Origin: Pseudoalteromonas marina
GTDB lineage: Bacteria; Pseudomonadota; Gammaproteobacteria; Enterobacterales; Alteromonadaceae
Direction: 5' to 3'
NCBI RefSeq assembly: GCF_000238335.3
Contig: NZ_AHCB03000005.1
Location: 1,736,001-1,800,000 of the forward strand
Length of the DNA stretch: 64,000 nucleotides
Positions 63,450 to 64,000 of the stretch are shown here, piece by piece; the first letter of the stretch is position 1; each line of letters begins with the position of its first letter. Under the pieces are notes generated by a model that saw only the letters and a program-made list of their open reading frames with translations, was not told the origin of the DNA and made no database searches. Made by a program: the position numbers and the translations under genes.

Positions 63450-64000
63450 ATGAATATAAGCAAAATAGATTTAAATTTACTTGTATACCTCGATACACTT
63501 CTTCGAGAGTGCAACGTTACACGCGCAGCAAATCAACTTAGCATTACTCAACCGGCCATGAGTAACGGCCTAAAGCGCCTTCGAAACCTTTTTAATGACC
63601 CTATTTTAGTTCGTACCAGCGATGGTATGGTACCAACAGAGCGTGCCATAGAGTTACAGCCAGTTATTCGTGGCATACTTATGACACTTGAAGAAACACT
63701 TGCACCAAATAGAGAGTTTGAAGCCAGCCAAAGTAAACGTGTATTTAGGATAATGGCCAGTGACTATGCAGCAAGCACACTTGCACCAAAACTACTGAGC
63801 AAACTGCACGAAGAAGCCCCAGATACAACTTTAGATATACTTACGCCAAGTGACGTGACCTTTCATGATGTTGAAAATGGTAAAGTAGATATGGCAATCA
63901 ACCGCTTTGAAAATCTTCCACAATCGTTTCACCACAAACGTATTTGGAAAGACAGCTTTTGCTGCCTTGTAAAAGCAGACAACCCAATTATTGAAAACTT
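63450..64000 (+). CDS. LysR-family transcriptional regulator, partial
   Basis: 183 codons are in the window; the gene continues past the end. The winged helix-turn-helix (about residues 5-65) has LLVYLDTLLRECNVTRAANQLSITQPAMSNGLKRLR, typical of LysR proteins, followed by the start of the effector domain. It begins 16 bases after aceK on the same strand with AAGGA upstream, so it might be co-transcribed with aceK, although LysR genes are often divergent from their targets. The effector cannot be predicted. Confidence 0.9.
   Translation, partial: MNISKIDLNLLVYLDTLLRECNVTRAANQLSITQPAMSNGLKRLRNLFNDPILVRTSDGMVPTERAIELQPVIRGILMTLEETLAPNREFEASQSKRVFRIMASDYAASTLAPKLLSKLHEEAPDTTLDILTPSDVTFHDVENGKVDMAINRFENLPQSFHHKRIWKDSFCCLVKADNPIIEN

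Overview
This window looks like a chromosome segment from a marine gammaproteobacterium of the Pseudoalteromonas type (order Alteromonadales). The evidence is the base composition (roughly 40% GC by eye), the conserved housekeeping order rne / rluC / HAD / yceF / yceD-rpmF-plsX-fabD-fabG-acpP-fabF-pabC-mltG-tmk-holB-pilZ-tatD, the yejK/yejL/yejM block, and a vps/colanic-acid-like exopolysaccharide locus. The genus is inferred from overall flavour, not from a search.

Layout. Positions 1-2.8 kb hold the tail of an SbtA-type permease, a membrane-anchored M23 peptidase, a small secreted helical-repeat protein with a broken tandem duplicate beside it, and an alpha/beta hydrolase. sbcB follows (2.9-4.4 kb), then 1.4 kb of non-coding DNA made of about four tandem copies of a ~280 bp unit that carries long inverted repeats. 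The same hairpin elements recur at 38.8-39.1 kb and 57.4-58.0 kb.

From 33.6 kb down to 5.8 kb, all on the minus strand, lies a very large exopolysaccharide locus. It reads galU, cysD, cysN, wzx flippase, acyltransferase, wzy polymerase, sulfotransferase, two glycosyltransferases, wcaF, wcaI, gmd, fcl, gmm, manC, manB, SLC13 permease, cysC and a DHH phosphoesterase. A second promoter then drives an assembly/export operon: wcaJ/vpsL-type initiating transferase, outer-membrane barrel, Wza-like OPX protein, Wzc-like tyrosine kinase, PHP-type phosphatase and VpsP-like protein. Together these genes encode GDP-mannose and GDP-L-fucose supply, sulfate uptake, activation to PAPS, sulfate transfer to sugar, probable pAp clean-up, flipping, polymerisation and export. 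The simplest reading is a dedicated system for a sulfated, probably fucose- or mannose-containing exopolysaccharide. The main promoter upstream of galU is followed by a terminator-like hairpin inside the leader, which suggests that entry into the operon is controlled by attenuation or antitermination.

Divergent from galU (33.9-38.7 kb, plus strand) lie lapG and lapD, whose families control biofilm adhesin release in response to c-di-GMP. They are followed by an unrecognised secreted Ala/Asn/Gly-rich protein and an O-antigen-ligase/polymerase-like membrane protein. The LapG homologue has glycine where the family's catalytic aspartate is expected.

From 39 to 54 kb is the housekeeping block: a PhoD-like phosphatase, tatD, pilZ, holB, tmk, mltG, pabC, the fatty-acid genes (without fabH), rpmF, yceD, yceF, an HAD hydrolase and rluC. 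Next come a ~0.7 kb structured leader and rne (54.2-57.4 kb), whose C-terminal tail holds a degenerate 18-bp tandem repeat. The window ends with yejK, yejL, a yejM-like gene with an eroded sulfatase domain, a DUF4124-like secreted protein, aceK and the start of a LysR regulator. No tRNA, rRNA, CRISPR array or transposase gene was seen.
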